Assembly: GCA_013399015.1 (NCBI GenBank)
Contig: VWZX01006814.1
Span: 4,004,699 to 4,068,698 of the forward strand
Source of the DNA: Galbula dea
Lineage: Eukaryota > Chordata > Aves > Piciformes > Galbulidae
Direction: 5' to 3'
DNA length: 64,000 nucleotides
The notes beneath the pieces were generated by a model. The model was not told where the DNA came from. It saw only the letters and a program-made list of their open reading frames with translations, and searched no databases. A program made the position numbers and the translations under genes. Of the stretch, positions 12,046-26,700 are shown piece by piece. Each line of letters begins with the position of its first letter. The first letter of the stretch is position 1.

Positions 12046-14343
12046 AAATGTGCTCAAAAAAAATTAAATCTTTTTTTTTTTCTTTATGGCTGCTAATCAA
12101 ACTCTGCAATACCATGTTGACAAGACTGTCATAGCTTGAAGAATACAAGAATGTGGTGGGGCACTTGCTTCCATACAATTAGTAGCGACTCTGTTTCCTC
12201 TTGTCATACTGATTTTAAACATAGGAGTGGTACCTGAGAGAAGGCCTTGCTTTGAAATTGTCACTGAAATGTCACCAAAGAGGAATGGACTGGCTGTTGT
12301 TACACTTTTATGCTGCTGCTGGCCAGCTGGCTTGTTGTGGGTCTGTACAACTCCTACACCTTTGAGTTTTGGCTCTGAAGTACAGGGACTTGACTCTCTG
12401 AGTGACTGATTGCTGTAAAGCCAAGGTTTTGTGCTTATGTTATTTTTTACTTACTTACTTATTTATTTTTTATAGTATTTTTTTTTTACAGAGACACATG
12501 AAAATTTGATGTAATGACTCTGTGTTCATAATGGACATGCTACTTTTTATGTTAAGTTAGGAAAACAGTTAACTTTCAGTCTAGGAAATGAAATAAATAG
12601 CCTGAAGTTTCTCATTGCAGGATACCTTTTGAGACATCTATAGGGTTTTTTTGTTTATTTTCTGTACAATAAGATACTGAAGTCTATGCAAGATTAATTA
12701 AGCTTTTGTTTAGAGGGAAGGTAGTGTTTATGCTTCTTCAGTTTGTTTCTTTTATATATTCTTATCAAGAACTTAAAGGAAATGTTGAAAATATCTAAAG
12801 CAAATTGAAATGTCAGAGCACTGTAGCAGCAGCATATTTAATGTACAATGTGCATGAAGTAACCATTTTAAGAAATTTTGATTTCAGAAATGGGAGAAAA
12901 GAGTTGTGTTCAGCAAGAGAGCAATGGCAGATTTTATGTGTTTCTTTTTGGGGTGGGATTTTTGGTACTTTGGTTAGAAACAGAGCAGAAAGATATTACG
13001 TCCTAAATAAGTCAAATAAAGCAGACAATTTCTTTTTTCCAGTATGCTTATCTTGAGTGATCAGAGACTTTGACTGAAACATGTCTTCTCTTATTATCGG
13101 AATCTGTGTTTTCCCAAGGACCTAATTTATGTTATCCCAGTGGTCTTCTAGATTAAATTCTCACTTTATCTTTGCTTTTTTTAAAAATAGCCCAGTAGAT
13201 GTAATTGTTAGTCTGCTTGTTTCATCTACAGGGATTTGTTTCTTTAAAACTTAGTGCAGTTGAGAAATCTTTCTATTAATAGGGGACATTTGTATAGAGT
13301 GTCTAGCACATTTTTTCTCTCATCTGTTTGTTTATTGCTCACCATGGCTTTCTTGCTATTCCATGTATTTTTAATTTCAAAAGGGCAGTTATCTTCATCA
13401 GCTTTTAGGTTAGCTTGCAACTGGTCTGTTGTAATTATAGCTAACAGATCTGTGATTCTGAGAAGACAGGATCTGTTCCATAGTCTAGTCACTTGAGAGA
13501 AATGAAATGGCAATCAAAAGAAAGAATCCTGTTGGCATCAGTAAGTTTTGGGTTAGCCTGTAAGTCCTAATCTGTATGGAAAGCATAAGGAGAGAAGAAA
13601 TGCAGTTGCACATGTCTGAGAATCTGCATAAGTAGTGTAGATAGTTTCCAAAGACTGAAGGTCTTTCAGTTGGCAAATGCAACTTCTCTCATTGCTTTTA
13701 TTCCTCTGTAGCAGGTAGAGGACTTTCACCAGCTCTAGCTAGACCTTTTTTCCCTGGGATTTCTCTCATATTCTCCCAGTGCTAGGTTCTCTCACTTTCT
13801 GAAATAAAGGCAGAACTTCTTTATCTCTCATTAATGGTGAACTCATCCCTGTGTAACTTGTATTGAACTACAGAAGCTATTTCATTTACAAGTTGGGTAG
13901 CAAGTTTGTTTGCTGATAGCTATAAATGTCTGGATAGCACACAAAACTATGGCAGACAGCAGTTAGTGTTAAGAGTGCTTAAATCATGAACTAGTTATGC
14001 AGTAACAGCTTGTTTTATGACCACTGATGACTGTCAGCCCTGTTGGAGCCCTGAACAGTTGAGCTACTTTTCCAAACCTTCAGATTCCTCAGGCTACTTC
14101 CCAGTATCTTTCCTATGTGCTCAGCCTTGCTTGCAGGCTCCTCCCTAGGTACCTCTGTGCTTTAATGCATCTCTTCCACCTGAGCCATTAATTCTTAATG
14201 AATAGTAACCAGGAAGCCACGGAAAAATCTAGGAGTAGCTTTTTTAGATATGTTTTAATGAGTGTTTAACCCAGTATCTTGAAACTATCCAGATCTAGAA
14301 GTAACTGTTGTGTTCTCATGGCAACCTGGGAAATACTAATTTT
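12046..14343. other. Intergenic DNA after TRUB1
   Basis: No exon, RNA gene or recognised transposon was seen. The stretch is AT-rich with a TTAC/TTAT microsatellite at 12448-12471 and scattered poly(T) runs. Open frames here (for example 12805-13056 and 13244-13513) are short, overlap on both strands and look like chance. Confidence 0.6.
12448..12471. repeat. TTAC/TTAT tetranucleotide microsatellite
   Basis: TACTTACTTACTTATTTATT reads as tetranucleotide units with a C-to-T change part-way along. Confidence 0.75.
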
Positions 14344-14710
14344 CACAGAATCACAGAATGTTAGGAGCTGGAAGGGACCTCAAAAGATCATCTAGTCCAA
14401 CCCCCCTGCCACAGCAGGATTCCCTAGATCAGGTCACACAGAAGCGCATCCAGACAGGTTTTGAATCTCTCCAGAGAAGGAAACTCCACAAGCTCTCTGG
14501 GCAGTCTGTGCCAGTGCTCTGGCACCTCAACTGGGAAAATTTTTTTTCTTGTATTCACATGGAACCTCTGTGCTTCAGCTTACAGCCATTGCCTCTTGTC
14601 CTGTCACTGGGCTCCACTGAGGAGAGCCTGACCCCATCCTCCTGACACCCACCCTTCACATATTTATAAGCATAAATGAGGTCTCCCCTTAGTGTTCAAC
14701 TTTCTTCTTA
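14344..14710 (-). mobile_element. CR1 LINE 3' fragment, reverse orientation
   Basis: The left edge carries CACAGAATCACAGAATG, the reverse complement of the CR1 octamer tail. The body is the familiar CR1 3' end (GGAAGGGACCT, then ATCATCTAGTCCAACCCC). It continues into the sequence complementary to the ORF2 end (GAGGTCTCCCCTTAG) and fades near 14710. The copy is 5'-truncated, as is usual. It is very similar to the copy at 44394-44532, which points the other way. Confidence 0.92.
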
Positions 14711-17700
14711 TTAACATGCATGTCCCTGAGATACCAGACTTCGGAATTGTGCTATATCAACAGAAAAATGTAGTTGTTTCCAGAACAAAACATCCTGTGA
14801 TCTTGACAGTCATGATCTCTCAACATTAAGGGCTATTAAAAATGAGAGGAAAAGTGTGTACACAATATGTGAGACTAGTAGAAGATTTACTACTGAGAGT
14901 CCAGCTGAGACAAATGGTAGTTAATAGGAATTTTATGCTACTTTGGCCAGAAAATATGCATGTCTCTGTGATTTACCATTTAAAAGGGATCCATGACACA
15001 GACTGAAAGACTTGCCTCATTTTAATGAGAGCTGTTTGAGGAGAAATACATAGTAGAAAAGTGTGTTGTGCTTTTTGAGCTGAATGTTACCTGTCTTGAA
15101 TTCAGACTTGCAATCTGTAGTCCCATGGCAGTATGCTGCCATAGCCTGGCTCTAAATCTGACTCCAGTGCTGGTGCTGCTTCAGTGAGATTGACAAGGGC
15201 TTCATTATCTCCTCCTAATGTCTTTGCCTGGCTGGCTTGTCTTCTTCCTTATTTAAATGGTAGTTTTTACATGCACTTCATAATGTTATTCTGCTGCCAG
15301 CATGTTGAGAACTCTTAAAATATTTTTTTAAGCAAAATCAATAGGATTTTTTTATATATATTAATCAAATCTGAGCCATTAGCAAAATATTCTAGGAGTG
15401 TCTTCCTCAATAACTAAGCATTTAGCATCTTATGCTGCAGTTATGGTTTTGATTTATAAGTTTATCAGAAGAAAAAGAAGTCAAAACTTTGAATAACTCT
15501 TCAAATTTTGGGATACCTTAGGATTTTTTTTTTTAGTGTAGTAGACAGTGAAACTGCTATTCTGAGCATCAGTGGCTCTGAGACTTTAATGGCCAGGATC
15601 ATACTTTTTGCTTGGCAGAGTCAAGGAATCAGTTGGCAACAATACTAATTTCATTGAATAGGCCTTGGAGACAGAACGAGAGTGCACGTGTGCGTACGTG
15701 GGAGTGTGACTACAATATACAGCCAGAGGGAAGTTGTAAAGACCATGAATGGATTCAGCCAGCCTGGGCAAAATTACAGTACCCATTAAAAAGCAGTCAT
15801 TGCTTCTAATAGGTATGGGGTTAATTTGTTTCTTTGTGAGACCTGATTAAGTAAATCGCTAATACTTAAGAGCGTGTCAAACAAGCAGGGTTATTATCTG
15901 GATGTTTGTCTCCACCCTGGATGATGAGATTGCACATCTTTTCTTACTGACTCTGAGATCAACTGCTAAGGTTGTGTAGGTGTTGCACAGGCAAAGCAAG
16001 AAATTAGTAATTGGGAGTGAATGGTTTTGGTGCTCTGGACAAAAAATGGACTATATTGCAAGAAGAAATCTGTTTAGTTTCTTTCCAGTTGTGTTTCTGG
16101 GGAAGCGTTGGACACTGCCATGATGCAGAGAAATCATTAACATGGCTGCCCAAGACAAGCCTGGTGTTTTTGTTACAGATGTGAATGTCTTGGACTTAAT
16201 CCTTTTCCCTCCTCACCTCTAGCTCAAAGAAGTGTGATTCTGTGAAGTGGGGTTAAATCAAAGCAGCAGCCTCTCCCTGAATCTTCCATGTCACATTGCT
16301 CTGTGTGTTGTTAATGCTGAAATAATCCTATGCTCAAACAGTGGTCTGTAAAAGGGCTTATGTAGCTTGTCCCAGTAGTTAACAGTAACTAGGAATGAGC
16401 AGGATGAGAAATGATGCAGCGAAATTTGTAGTATAAACACAGAAATGTCTTTACAGCCTACAAAATAGCCTTCCTCTAACAAGATGTATTCATCTTAGGT
16501 TACAGCCCTGCCAGGCATTTTGTCTTTACGTCCCATTAACTTACCTACTGTTTGAGAGAGTTCATCCTAAAACTCTCTTCTGAATTCCTTTCCAGGTACA
16601 TGTAGGCCTCGGAAAAGTGTGGAGCAAAAACACTGTAGTTTCTGGGGGGACAGGAAAGCTGGCAGTAAGTAGAACTGAAAAGGATGAGGTATGTCTAGTC
16701 CATTTCTTGTTCTTTTCATAAGAAAGACATAGTCCTGAATGCTTTAATGCTATTTTTCTGGGACCTAGGATTACTTTAGATATTTCATAGTTAAGTACTT
16801 CAAAGTCAGATCTACAGCTGAGTGCATGCATTAAAAACAAAATACATCATTTCACAGATGTCACACTACTTTTAGTGGCTTCAGAATGTGATTTTCCAGC
16901 TTAAAAGGAGGGGGGTAGAAAAGGAATGGCAAGAGGTAAATGTGTATTTCAGTTGTTCAGTTTTTGAAATAAATGAACTCATTTTAGGTAATCATGTAAG
17001 AAAATACATTAAGTATTCTAATGGGGAAAAGGTAAAAAGAAAGGACAAAATTTTTCCTACCTTTTCTGTTTCTTTTAGCAGATAAAACAATTAGCTTAAA
17101 TGCACCATCTCAAAGCCTAAGAAGCTTTTACGTGGAAATGCATGAGAGGTTGTTACTGTATGCTGATGTGAAAAAAGGCATTTGTTTTCAATTCAGCAGT
17201 TGAAAAAATGGTCTTCTGTGATGCCCTTCAAAAGGCAGTGCTTTGTTTTGCTTATACTGAATTGCTGTAAGTTCTTAGCATAACTTACTTTTCTGTGAGT
17301 GGTATGTTCACATTAAATCATTTCCTGCAGCTGTTTTTCTTAGGGGTCAACAAAAGCGTTTCAAGTTCTTGCAGGTACGCTTTCCCTGTGTAAATGGAAC
17401 ATTGTGTACAAACACTAAATATATTTAGAAACCAAGATTAATTCTCTGTAATCTTTGCTATGCAGATTGCTCTTTTAGTAAAACATTATCCAGGCTGCAT
17501 TTGACCTAGCTGCTGCTTTGCTTCGTTGCTTTGTATACAGTTTCTTCTTCCTTTTACACTCTGTATTTGACAAAGGGTGCTGGCCCTTTGATTTCTTGTC
17601 CAGGTAATTAATTTCACCCAGCCACTGCCTATACACAGAGAGATTCCTGTCTCTAATGTGAGAGTTTAATTATTAGTTATGGTTTCCTAGTACTGTCCTC

Positions 17701-20700
17701 TGCACCTCTGCCAGAGGCTGTCCCCAGCAGTGCTAGCAGGAAGAAGTGAGAGTCCATGTAAAGTGCTGATGGTGCAAATTTTGTGCAAATAGACTAGCCT
17801 GTGTTAAAAGACCATATGTCTCATCATGTTGCTCTGTTAACCTCCAGCAAAAGATAGAGTGGGCAACAGGGGATAGTAATGTTCTAGTAATTCTCCCTCC
17901 AAGTGAGAGTTGGTGGAAAATGTCAACAAGGTACATATGGGTACAACAGCTGACTTAAAGCATGTGATTATTTCTCTTGACTTCAGTGAGAGGTCTCTTA
18001 CCCTGGTTTACTAAATTATGTAAGTTATTACTCACTGAATTGAGGCCTTACATGTTTAATTTTCTGCTATCATTTCTTGTCCTTTTTAATTTTAGTAACG
18101 CAAACTGATGGATTGAAAAATTATGTTGCTTTTTACAGGAGAATAAAAAAGTAAAATACATATTAATGTTGTGGCACAACACTTAAAAGTTGTTCCATGT
18201 CTAATGAATATGTAACAATTCTATTCTCTACTTAAAAATAAACACAGAAAAATTGCCAGAATAGAATTAGTGTTGTTTTTTAAGAAGGTGTTTATCTAGG
18301 AAATGCATTTCTCTAGAGAGTGCTATGCAGAATGTGCAGGCTGTGCAGAATGGATAAACCTATTTGAATGTGGTGTTGATCTCTTTTTAGAGTTAGGAAC
18401 ATTATAACTTTTATTGATTTGTACACCATTTCCCTGCACCAGTTTCATCTCTTCTCCTCTGCTGTGTTGTAAATGTTTATTACTGGAGAGGGCATAGTCC
18501 TACAGCCTTTGGCCATTCCTTTTTGTCAATGGCAGTAGGAAGTACTCATCCCCACTCTGTCCGTGTGCAGTAACGAATCCAAGATTGTCCTTTGTAGTTG
18601 TACAGAAAAGACCCAGAAATAAGCCATCATGCCACAGAAAAGGCATCTAGTTAGGATTTGAGGAGTTTAAATTTATCTGGAGGCAGAGCATGTGTCATGG
18701 CTGCAAAGAAAGACAAAAGAAAAGTCCAGCAGGATAGCCTTTCCCATGTGTGTGTAATTCATCCTGAACATGCAAAACCAGACAAGGTTTTTTTTCCAAG
18801 GAAGTGGATCTTTTAGAAGTGTCCAGCTGCTGGATCACAGGAGTAAAGATTCTGACAATTTGTGTCAAATGATTGAATAAACTTTGCACCTCTCCTCTGC
18901 TAAAGGAGCTCGCTGATTCTGTTTTTCTTCTGCACTGCAAGGCTGATTTTTCAAGCTCTTCAGTTGGCTCCTGAAATTTCCACAATTTTTGGTGACTGGT
19001 ATACAGACCAGGTGTGGTTGGGAGAGCTTCTCTGACGCTCCCTTTTGCTTTTCCTAGCTCACTTGGTTTGGAAAAAAAATAAGAGAGAATGCCTGGCACC
19101 ATCAGTTTTGTAATAGGCACAGACTTTCTGCTTTGTTCCTGTTCTTGTGTAAGATAAACCTGGCAATGGGAGAGGGCATTCCATGGCTGGATCTCACCTC
19201 GACTGCCTTTCTAATCACCCTGTGGAATAAAAGCACCACCTTTCTCCCATGACTTCTGGAACATGTGCATGCTTGGCTTATTTTGGAGTTGAACAGCCGT
19301 CCCCAAGCCCTTCCTGTTCCTCAATACCTGAAAATCATTTATCTCTCCCTGCAACAATCCAATGTTTTCATAACTGGCCCAAGGCTATGAAGCAAACTTA
19401 CAGTCTAGAGATGTTGCCAAGTGTGGTCTAGAAGAGAGAGGGGGGAAAAAAAATGGCCAGGAGCAAGTAATTGTTGAGTGGCAGAAACAACTGGGAATTC
19501 TTAGTAAATCAAGAAAAATGGCTGATCTCTGAAATAGTGGTGTGGTATGAGGCTGGGAATAAAAATGTGCCTCAGCTTTCTAAGGTGTTTTTACAGTACT
19601 TAGCTTTGTTCTTTATTAACAGTTTTACAGCTCTCTTAGAAAAGTGGTTTTGTTAGTATCAAGTCAAAACTAATTGCAGATTTGGGGAAGCTCAGTTGAC
19701 ATGGTATTTATTTTATTGTAAACTTTTATGTATTTATAAATACTTGAATAAAATTCAATAGGTAGCCAACAAAGTTGAAATTGAAAATTGCACATGCACC
19801 TTTTCTAGTGCACTTTCCAATGACCTCTGCTCCAAGAGGAGTGAGGACTCTGTGGCTCCTTTTTATGGGGTGCAGAGTAGTTGCTCAGGAAGGCATGGAC
19901 ATTTAGGTGGCTCTGAGGGAAAAGAAATCTTCAGGCTCCATGTTAGTATGTTTAAACCTTCGTTGAGGGAAATAGTTTTCTAAGTGTTCATTTTGACCTA
20001 AGGACAACCCAGTGACTTTTTAATTATCTATAAGCAAGCAGCTTGCTTCTTTCTGGAGATATATTTGCCCCAGAGAGACCACTGAGGGGCTGTCATTGAG
20101 GGAAGAAAATGCTTTGTGTTCCACAGAACTGGTAAAATACCGGATGTGTGCCCATGATGAAAGAAATTTTAGGCTGCATTCAGGTTTACATTCACCTGAA
20201 TTCGCTGACAGAAAGGAATGAGAAGCTTTCTGATGAGTCAGCCTGTTTTGTTCTCAGGATGTTTTCTCATTAGGGGGGCTTGCTTTGCTGTAATAATTAT
20301 AGTTTAACCATCTTGCTATGTGCATCACAGAGTATGATTGTAGAGAGAGACTCAATTATTCTCTCTAAAATGTGCCATCTGTACTGACTCCAGCGTAAGC
20401 ATCTGACCTGGTGAGCTGAAAGGGAAGCTTCAAAGAAGCAGTGCTGTTTGTATGAAAAGCTTTACAAAAAAAGTGAGTGCCAAAGAATGGATTGAAGAAA
20501 AGAATGATTTGTATTTTGAAATCTTCTGCTTTGGGAACTAAATTTGTCAGTAATCTCCCAGGGTTAGCAGGGAACTTTTCCAAAGCGTGGGTTAATGTTA
20601 GAGAGGAGGATTCTCAGACATGCCATTGAATATTCTAGTCATTTGGTTCAATGAACTACTGCTCTGTGGACCTGACAGCCAGCTAAGGGCTTGTTCCTAA

Positions 20701-23700
20701 CTGGGGTCCTGTTCAGTCACAAATACTTAAATTGAGTTTTGTGTTCCTGTCGTGCTGAGTTGGTCAGTATGTTGACTGCTCTGTCAAGGTTACAGCCTGT
20801 TGTATCAAAGCTCGAAAGCTGCCACGCAGCTGGCTGAAGAGAGGTCATCAAAATAAACTCTGTGGGAAAGATGCATGTTATCAAAGAGCAGCATAAGGAT
20901 ACACAGAAAAAATGACTTGAGAAAGACTTTTTTTTTTTTGCTTTAAAAATAGCTTTTGTTGTAATTTATCTGCCTTTGGTTGATCAAACTTGCACTAGTG
21001 TGTGCAGTCTGTTACAGGCTGAGGCAGAATGAAAATAAACTGCAAAGTCACAGAAGTTCTCCAGGTCAAAACTATGATGGTGATTGAAAAACTGTCAGTG
21101 GCCTAAATATGCATCACGTGAAGGCATTTTTGATTATTACTTAATACTTAACCTGCTCATCTTCTTTCACAGACAAAAGTTCTTATCTGCCCAGGCACAT
21201 ACCATAAAAGGAGAGCTCTGGAAATGAAGATATTATAATGCTTTAACTTTAGAAGCAAACAGTAGAGTCAGGACTATTGACTCATGGTCACAGAGGTGTC
21301 AAGCTGGGCTTTACAGCAATTACTGAGCCACTTAGTTCACTTGGAATGGGATCTGGCATGTGAATGTGAGACAGCATTAATGTGAAACATTAGTGTTCCT
21401 TCCCAGACAATGTGCATATCACAGCAGACGGTAAGTTTTTCCTCTCTATATGTGTCCCAGTTTAAAAAAAAAAAGCCAGGCATATCATGAGGAGAGGAAA
21501 TTAACATCCATGTTTATGGATATGAACTTTCTACAGCAACAAAGTTGAGCTGAGATAATCAGCAAGTTACCTGGATCCTTACTCTTGTCACCAAACTGAA
21601 ATGCTACTTGCATTATAATTTAAGGTTCATATACGTATGGTTATTGGGAATACAAGCTGGGATCTTAGGGCAGGAAAAGCACTTTTTTATATAAAACTAG
21701 TTTCAAAGTATTCTTAGGAGTAATTTATGGTTCAATGTTATGTGACTTAAAAAGCCTCCAGGTGATAGTTAAATTTGATCAGACCACTACTCCCTTCAGA
21801 GCATGCATACTGCTGTGCTGTCCTTGCCCATTAACTGATGGTAAAGTATCTGCTTGTCCCTTCTTGTAGTTAGATCAGTTTTAACCAGTTATCTGTGTAA
21901 TGCCCAGATATTTCCATTGACATCACTGACATTATTCCAGATTTATATTGCTGTGATGTAGAGCAGAAATCTGCCCAGAGAACATGGAACCCCAGAGGTA
22001 TTCACTAAACTGGCTTTTTTTAATAAAAAAAAATTATGTTGAAGCTGAATGTCATTTGTCATTGTCTCCCATTTGCTTGTATCTGGTTAAAAAGGAGGAA
22101 TGCAAGAAAGCTATCCCATTAGCTGTTAGTTCAGAAGTAGTTCAAACAAGAAAGCTCAGTGCCTCCAGGAATACCTTTCTAGCAGTAGTCTAATCTCTGC
22201 AGGTTTCTATTCAAAGTTATTTTAAATCAGCCTATCCTTAGGCTTTGCTGGCTGGAGGTACCTGTTATCTGCATTCCCATTTACCTTACAACTTTAAAAC
22301 ATAATTGAGGATATTATTTCAAAGCTCAGCACTTTCTGAAGCTCCATTTTTGAGAAGGATTTTGCATTTTAACAAATCGTCTTCCACTGCAGTGAACACT
22401 GACCTCTGTCCTCTTCTCAGTAAAGGTAAAGCTGACATTCTTTAAAATTTTCCAGCTAAATATCCTTTTATGTTTCTGTGGTCAAAAATGTAGATGAAAT
22501 TTCAGTGAAATTTCATGAAATGTCTTTTATTATTTCCTTTAATGAGGGGACTTGCTAAGGAGCAAATTATTCCATAAGCATTTCCGTTTTCTCTGCACTC
22601 CTGGAGTTCAGATATAAGCACTGTTCTTTTATAGTGTCACATATTTGTATTTCATCTCTTACTTAGGGATATAAAAATAATTTGCAAATGTTAATTAAAG
22701 ATTCCACCCGAATCAAGTGGTAAGACATCAGCAGATTTTCCCTGAGAAAAAATGAGTTGGGAGATGGCTAGCAGATGAGTGGTACAAGGTCCTAGCAATA
22801 AGGCTGACCTTTTTCACCTCACCTTACCATTCTGTCTTTGCCCTCACTTTGCCTGCCTCTGTAGTCTGTGGTGACATATGGAAAAAACAGCTTGCCAGTG
22901 TAGACAATAAAGCCTCTGTTTCATTTTGGGGCTTAGGTACACTCTAATGTAAGTGGATTTTTGCTTGTCTGTTCGCTGTGGTGTAGCTGCTCAGTGGATC
23001 TATGAGAAGGAGCAGTTCTTGGGCCAGCAGAGCTTAGGCTGTGGTTTATGTTGTGTTTGCTGTGCAAACTGTAAGGCAGGCCAGACAGCAGTGCAGGATG
23101 GCTCTGCACCTTAACTCCCTCTCTGCAGTGTTGAGATTCACCGTGCTTGAGTCTTGGGTGCATGCAGGTACCTACACAGCCTACTACTCTGCTTTTGAAG
23201 GTGAGCTGTATGTCAGGCAGGAGAGAGAATAGCTTTATGTCACGTGTGTGCTGCTGTGAGCATCTGGGTGAGGTGCACTCAACTCTGCAGCTGCTGAAAC
23301 CTGAAAGAGTCTTCAGCTGACTGCAAACTCAGTGCCTGCAGTCCTGACTCTGGTTGATGTTCTGGCATGGTATTGAATTGTTTTCATGCCTAATAAGTAC
23401 TGAGAAATGGCCCATTTACACTGCTGTTTCTCAGTAGTCTAAGAAATAGCTTATAATCAGCTTGTGATGAGCAGGTGGTGAATTTTGCTGAGCAGTGAGG
23501 GAGAACAGTGAGAGACTGTTACTTTAATGAAAGTTGCCTGGTACTGCACATAACAGTGCTGCAGTGAGACCTCTGCGGCATGAGCGCCATTAGCAGAGGC
23601 CATGGGCAAGAGAGACCCAAAGCTGCAAGTTCCTGGGGTAACAGGATCCTAGGGTGAGAGGACACTGAGTGGTTGCCAGTTCTGAAAAGGAAACAGGAAA

Positions 23701-26700
23701 GAGCTCTATGACCCAGCCCTCGCTACCCTATCAGACAGGCTTCTTGTCTACATCTTTGTGGCCACCTGCATTGTACACAGCATGGAAGAAGACACTTATG
23801 ACCCATAGGAGCTGTGGTGCAGTGGAGCTTCAGGCTCAGGAAGAAAAAGTTGAAAAACTCTGGAAACTTGCATGTGAGGAACTTTAGAGCCTTTCCATCA
23901 GCAGCTGCCGCTTTCACAGAGCAGAATATGGAGCAGAAGCTTGGTCTTTTGGTCGTTAACATCCTGATGGATGTTTTCTGATGGGATCTGAGTTGGATGC
24001 TCTGAGGACCTTCTTTTGCCTTCTCTCAGTTGCAAGCAGGCATTTAAGGCTTGTAAGAAGTTTATGCATTATCCTGGGGGAAAAGCCAAAATTCCTCCTA
24101 GGTTCTCTTAGCCTGCTGTTGGATGCCTGGGACTGGAGGCTGTTGTAATATTACATTTGGTTTTAGGCCAGTGCAGGAGGAAAGAGGGAAGTCCAACAGC
24201 ATGTGAATTGCAGAACCTAAACCTTTTTTGTATGCTTATGATTCTGATTTTGCAGCCATGGGAGTTACATCCCATTAAGTTCAGGTGATAAGACTAGATT
24301 TTCTGCAAGAGATAAACTGTTCATTGTATGTAATACTGGAATGCAGCTAGGCTGAGAGGGTTTGTGTCTCTTCATAGATATTCAAAAAGTGGAGATGCTG
24401 GCCTGTCAATTGTACCTGACAGCACCTACAGAAAAATCTCTTTGTTTCTGTCACTAACTACTCTACACTGGCCTAGTTTCCTCCCAGCAGCTGCACAGCA
24501 TGGCACCAGCAGTGTAATTCAAATCTAAATTTATGAATGTCTTTTAAAGTGCGAGTTGCACTCTTATGCACTGCTTGTTCTCAAACATCTTAAAGCAGTT
24601 AGAAAATACAGGAGTGGCTGGAAAGATGGCACACTAATGTAATAATAATAGTGGAAACAGCATTTTCACTTCAAGTCTTCTAAGAAAAAAATGTGTTAAA
24701 AGATTCTGAAAGCGTGCTGAAAGCTTGCTGCCGTAATGCATGGCTTGGAAATTTTAGAGGGGGGATGTTCATGAGGACATTGCCTGCTTCTTGGTCAGAG
24801 GAGCTGGTGAGCTCAGCTACTGCAGCAAAACATAATGCCTTCTGTGCTCCTTCTAGATTTGGCATTATAGTTGAAACCATTGATAACCTAGGATGTGGAG
24901 ACAATGAAGTCAAGTGGTTGAGGACAAAAAGCTTCCTGAATACCTTTGAGAATCACAAACATTAACCATGACAATCCTCATACTAACTGTTCCCGTGCAC
25001 TAATTATAGCTAACCTGTTTTGACAGTAGTGATCTTTGACCCTTTCTAAAATGAATTCTGCACCGGGGTCCCTCCCAAGCACATTTCCTCATGACCTCTG
25101 TAGTGGCAGTGTTATTTCACTACCTCAGCACTTTCTGTTTAAAACAGTTTGTAGCTCTCTGGTTCTCTGTTTCACCCTGCTCTACTGTTTCTACACAGTC
25201 TTTTTTTTACCTCCCCTCCCCCCATCTTTGCTTAACATTATGGTTTGCCTCTGGGTTTTTGTTGTTGCTACAGTAAGGGCCCAGTTTCCACTTTCCTTTT
25301 ATCTCTTCATATTGCCTATCGTTTTTTTCATTCCACCTTAATGAGCACCATACTCCTTAGGTTTTCCCATACAATGTAGGGTAAATGACAGGCATTCTCC
25401 AGGCTTTTCTTAAATTTCACTGCCCTTAGCTGTATTATTGTTGTTATTTACTGCTTTCTCATTTTCCTTATCGTTGCCTCCAAAAAGAAAAACAGGGCTT
25501 CAGTTCTGATAAGCATAGAGAAATTCTATGTCAAAGGAGCTGGAACTTGACTGAGGAGGGATGGGAGGAAAAATGGGGCCCAGAATGGTGGGTGGTGCCC
25601 AAGAAATTTCCTGACACCTGATCTGGTGCCTTTTAACACTGTATGCTGATACATAGCACTCCAGTCCCTGAGGAGTTAAAATAAAAGTAATAATATGTGT
25701 TGAGGAGGAAAATATATTCTTAGAGGTGTCTACAGGTATGCACTCCTGTACTGGGAAAATGGGAGAATGAAGACAAGGAAATATTCACTATTCAAAGTTC
25801 ACAGTAGTAAGATCACAGCAAGGGACTAGAGGGTTTAGATGGGCGTGGGATAACTGTTTCTTACAGGTATTGCTTATGAAACAATATGCAGGATAAGTGG
25901 CCTGGCTGTCTATAAGAATGGCAACCAACTCATCATCATGAATGTCTACTGGGAAGGTGGTGGTAGGCAGAGAGGAGAGATGCTTGTGGGAAGGGGTTAT
26001 GAGTCGGAAATGCTGAACTCTGTCTTAGTTAGAAGGGATTGCTAGACATCAGAGATGCGCTGTTGGGCTGTGACTTTGCTTCAGTGAGGGAGATAGATTC
26101 GCCTCTATTGTTTAGACTTGAGTTACAGAAATGGCCGAAGAATTGGTGGGGTTTGCAGACAATATTGCCCAGAGATAAAGCCCAGAGGGACATAGGGGAC
26201 CAACACTACATCTCATGGTGACCTTCTTTTCACTTTACCTCCCTTCCAGACGTGGAGAGGGAGGATGAGCATCCTCTGAAAAATGTACTGCAGGAGTGAT
26301 TAAAGGAATACTATTTCCTCCTTTTCTTCATTGTTTTAAATTCATTTGCTTTCAGTTCTCCTTGCCAACTCACTGCTTATTCCAGGGGTTCTTGTTGCCT
26401 TCTAAATGCTGTCACTTGTAGCTCTTCACTTTCTTTGTGTTTCTTACCTGCTCTTTCTGGCACCTACCTCTTTCCAGACTTTGAATCATTTTATGAGAGT
26501 TTTAACTATACCTTTTCCCTGCTTGCAAGCTGGGGAAGGTAGGGGCAGCTTTCTTTAAGCAAAAGAACTGTCTGTGAGCATGTACCTTAACTCTCTGAAA
26601 AGCAGGTGAAGTCAAATTGTCATTTGTGAGGTTCCTTAGCTCCACTGATGCAAGGCAGTTTGCCATGTAAGGGTGTAACAGAGAGCTGTAGTCTTAAATT

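Noticed and set aside
18695..19120. 141-codon reverse-strand frame
   Set aside because: No recognisable domain, no splice or promoter context, and its length is within chance for 64 kb read in six frames.
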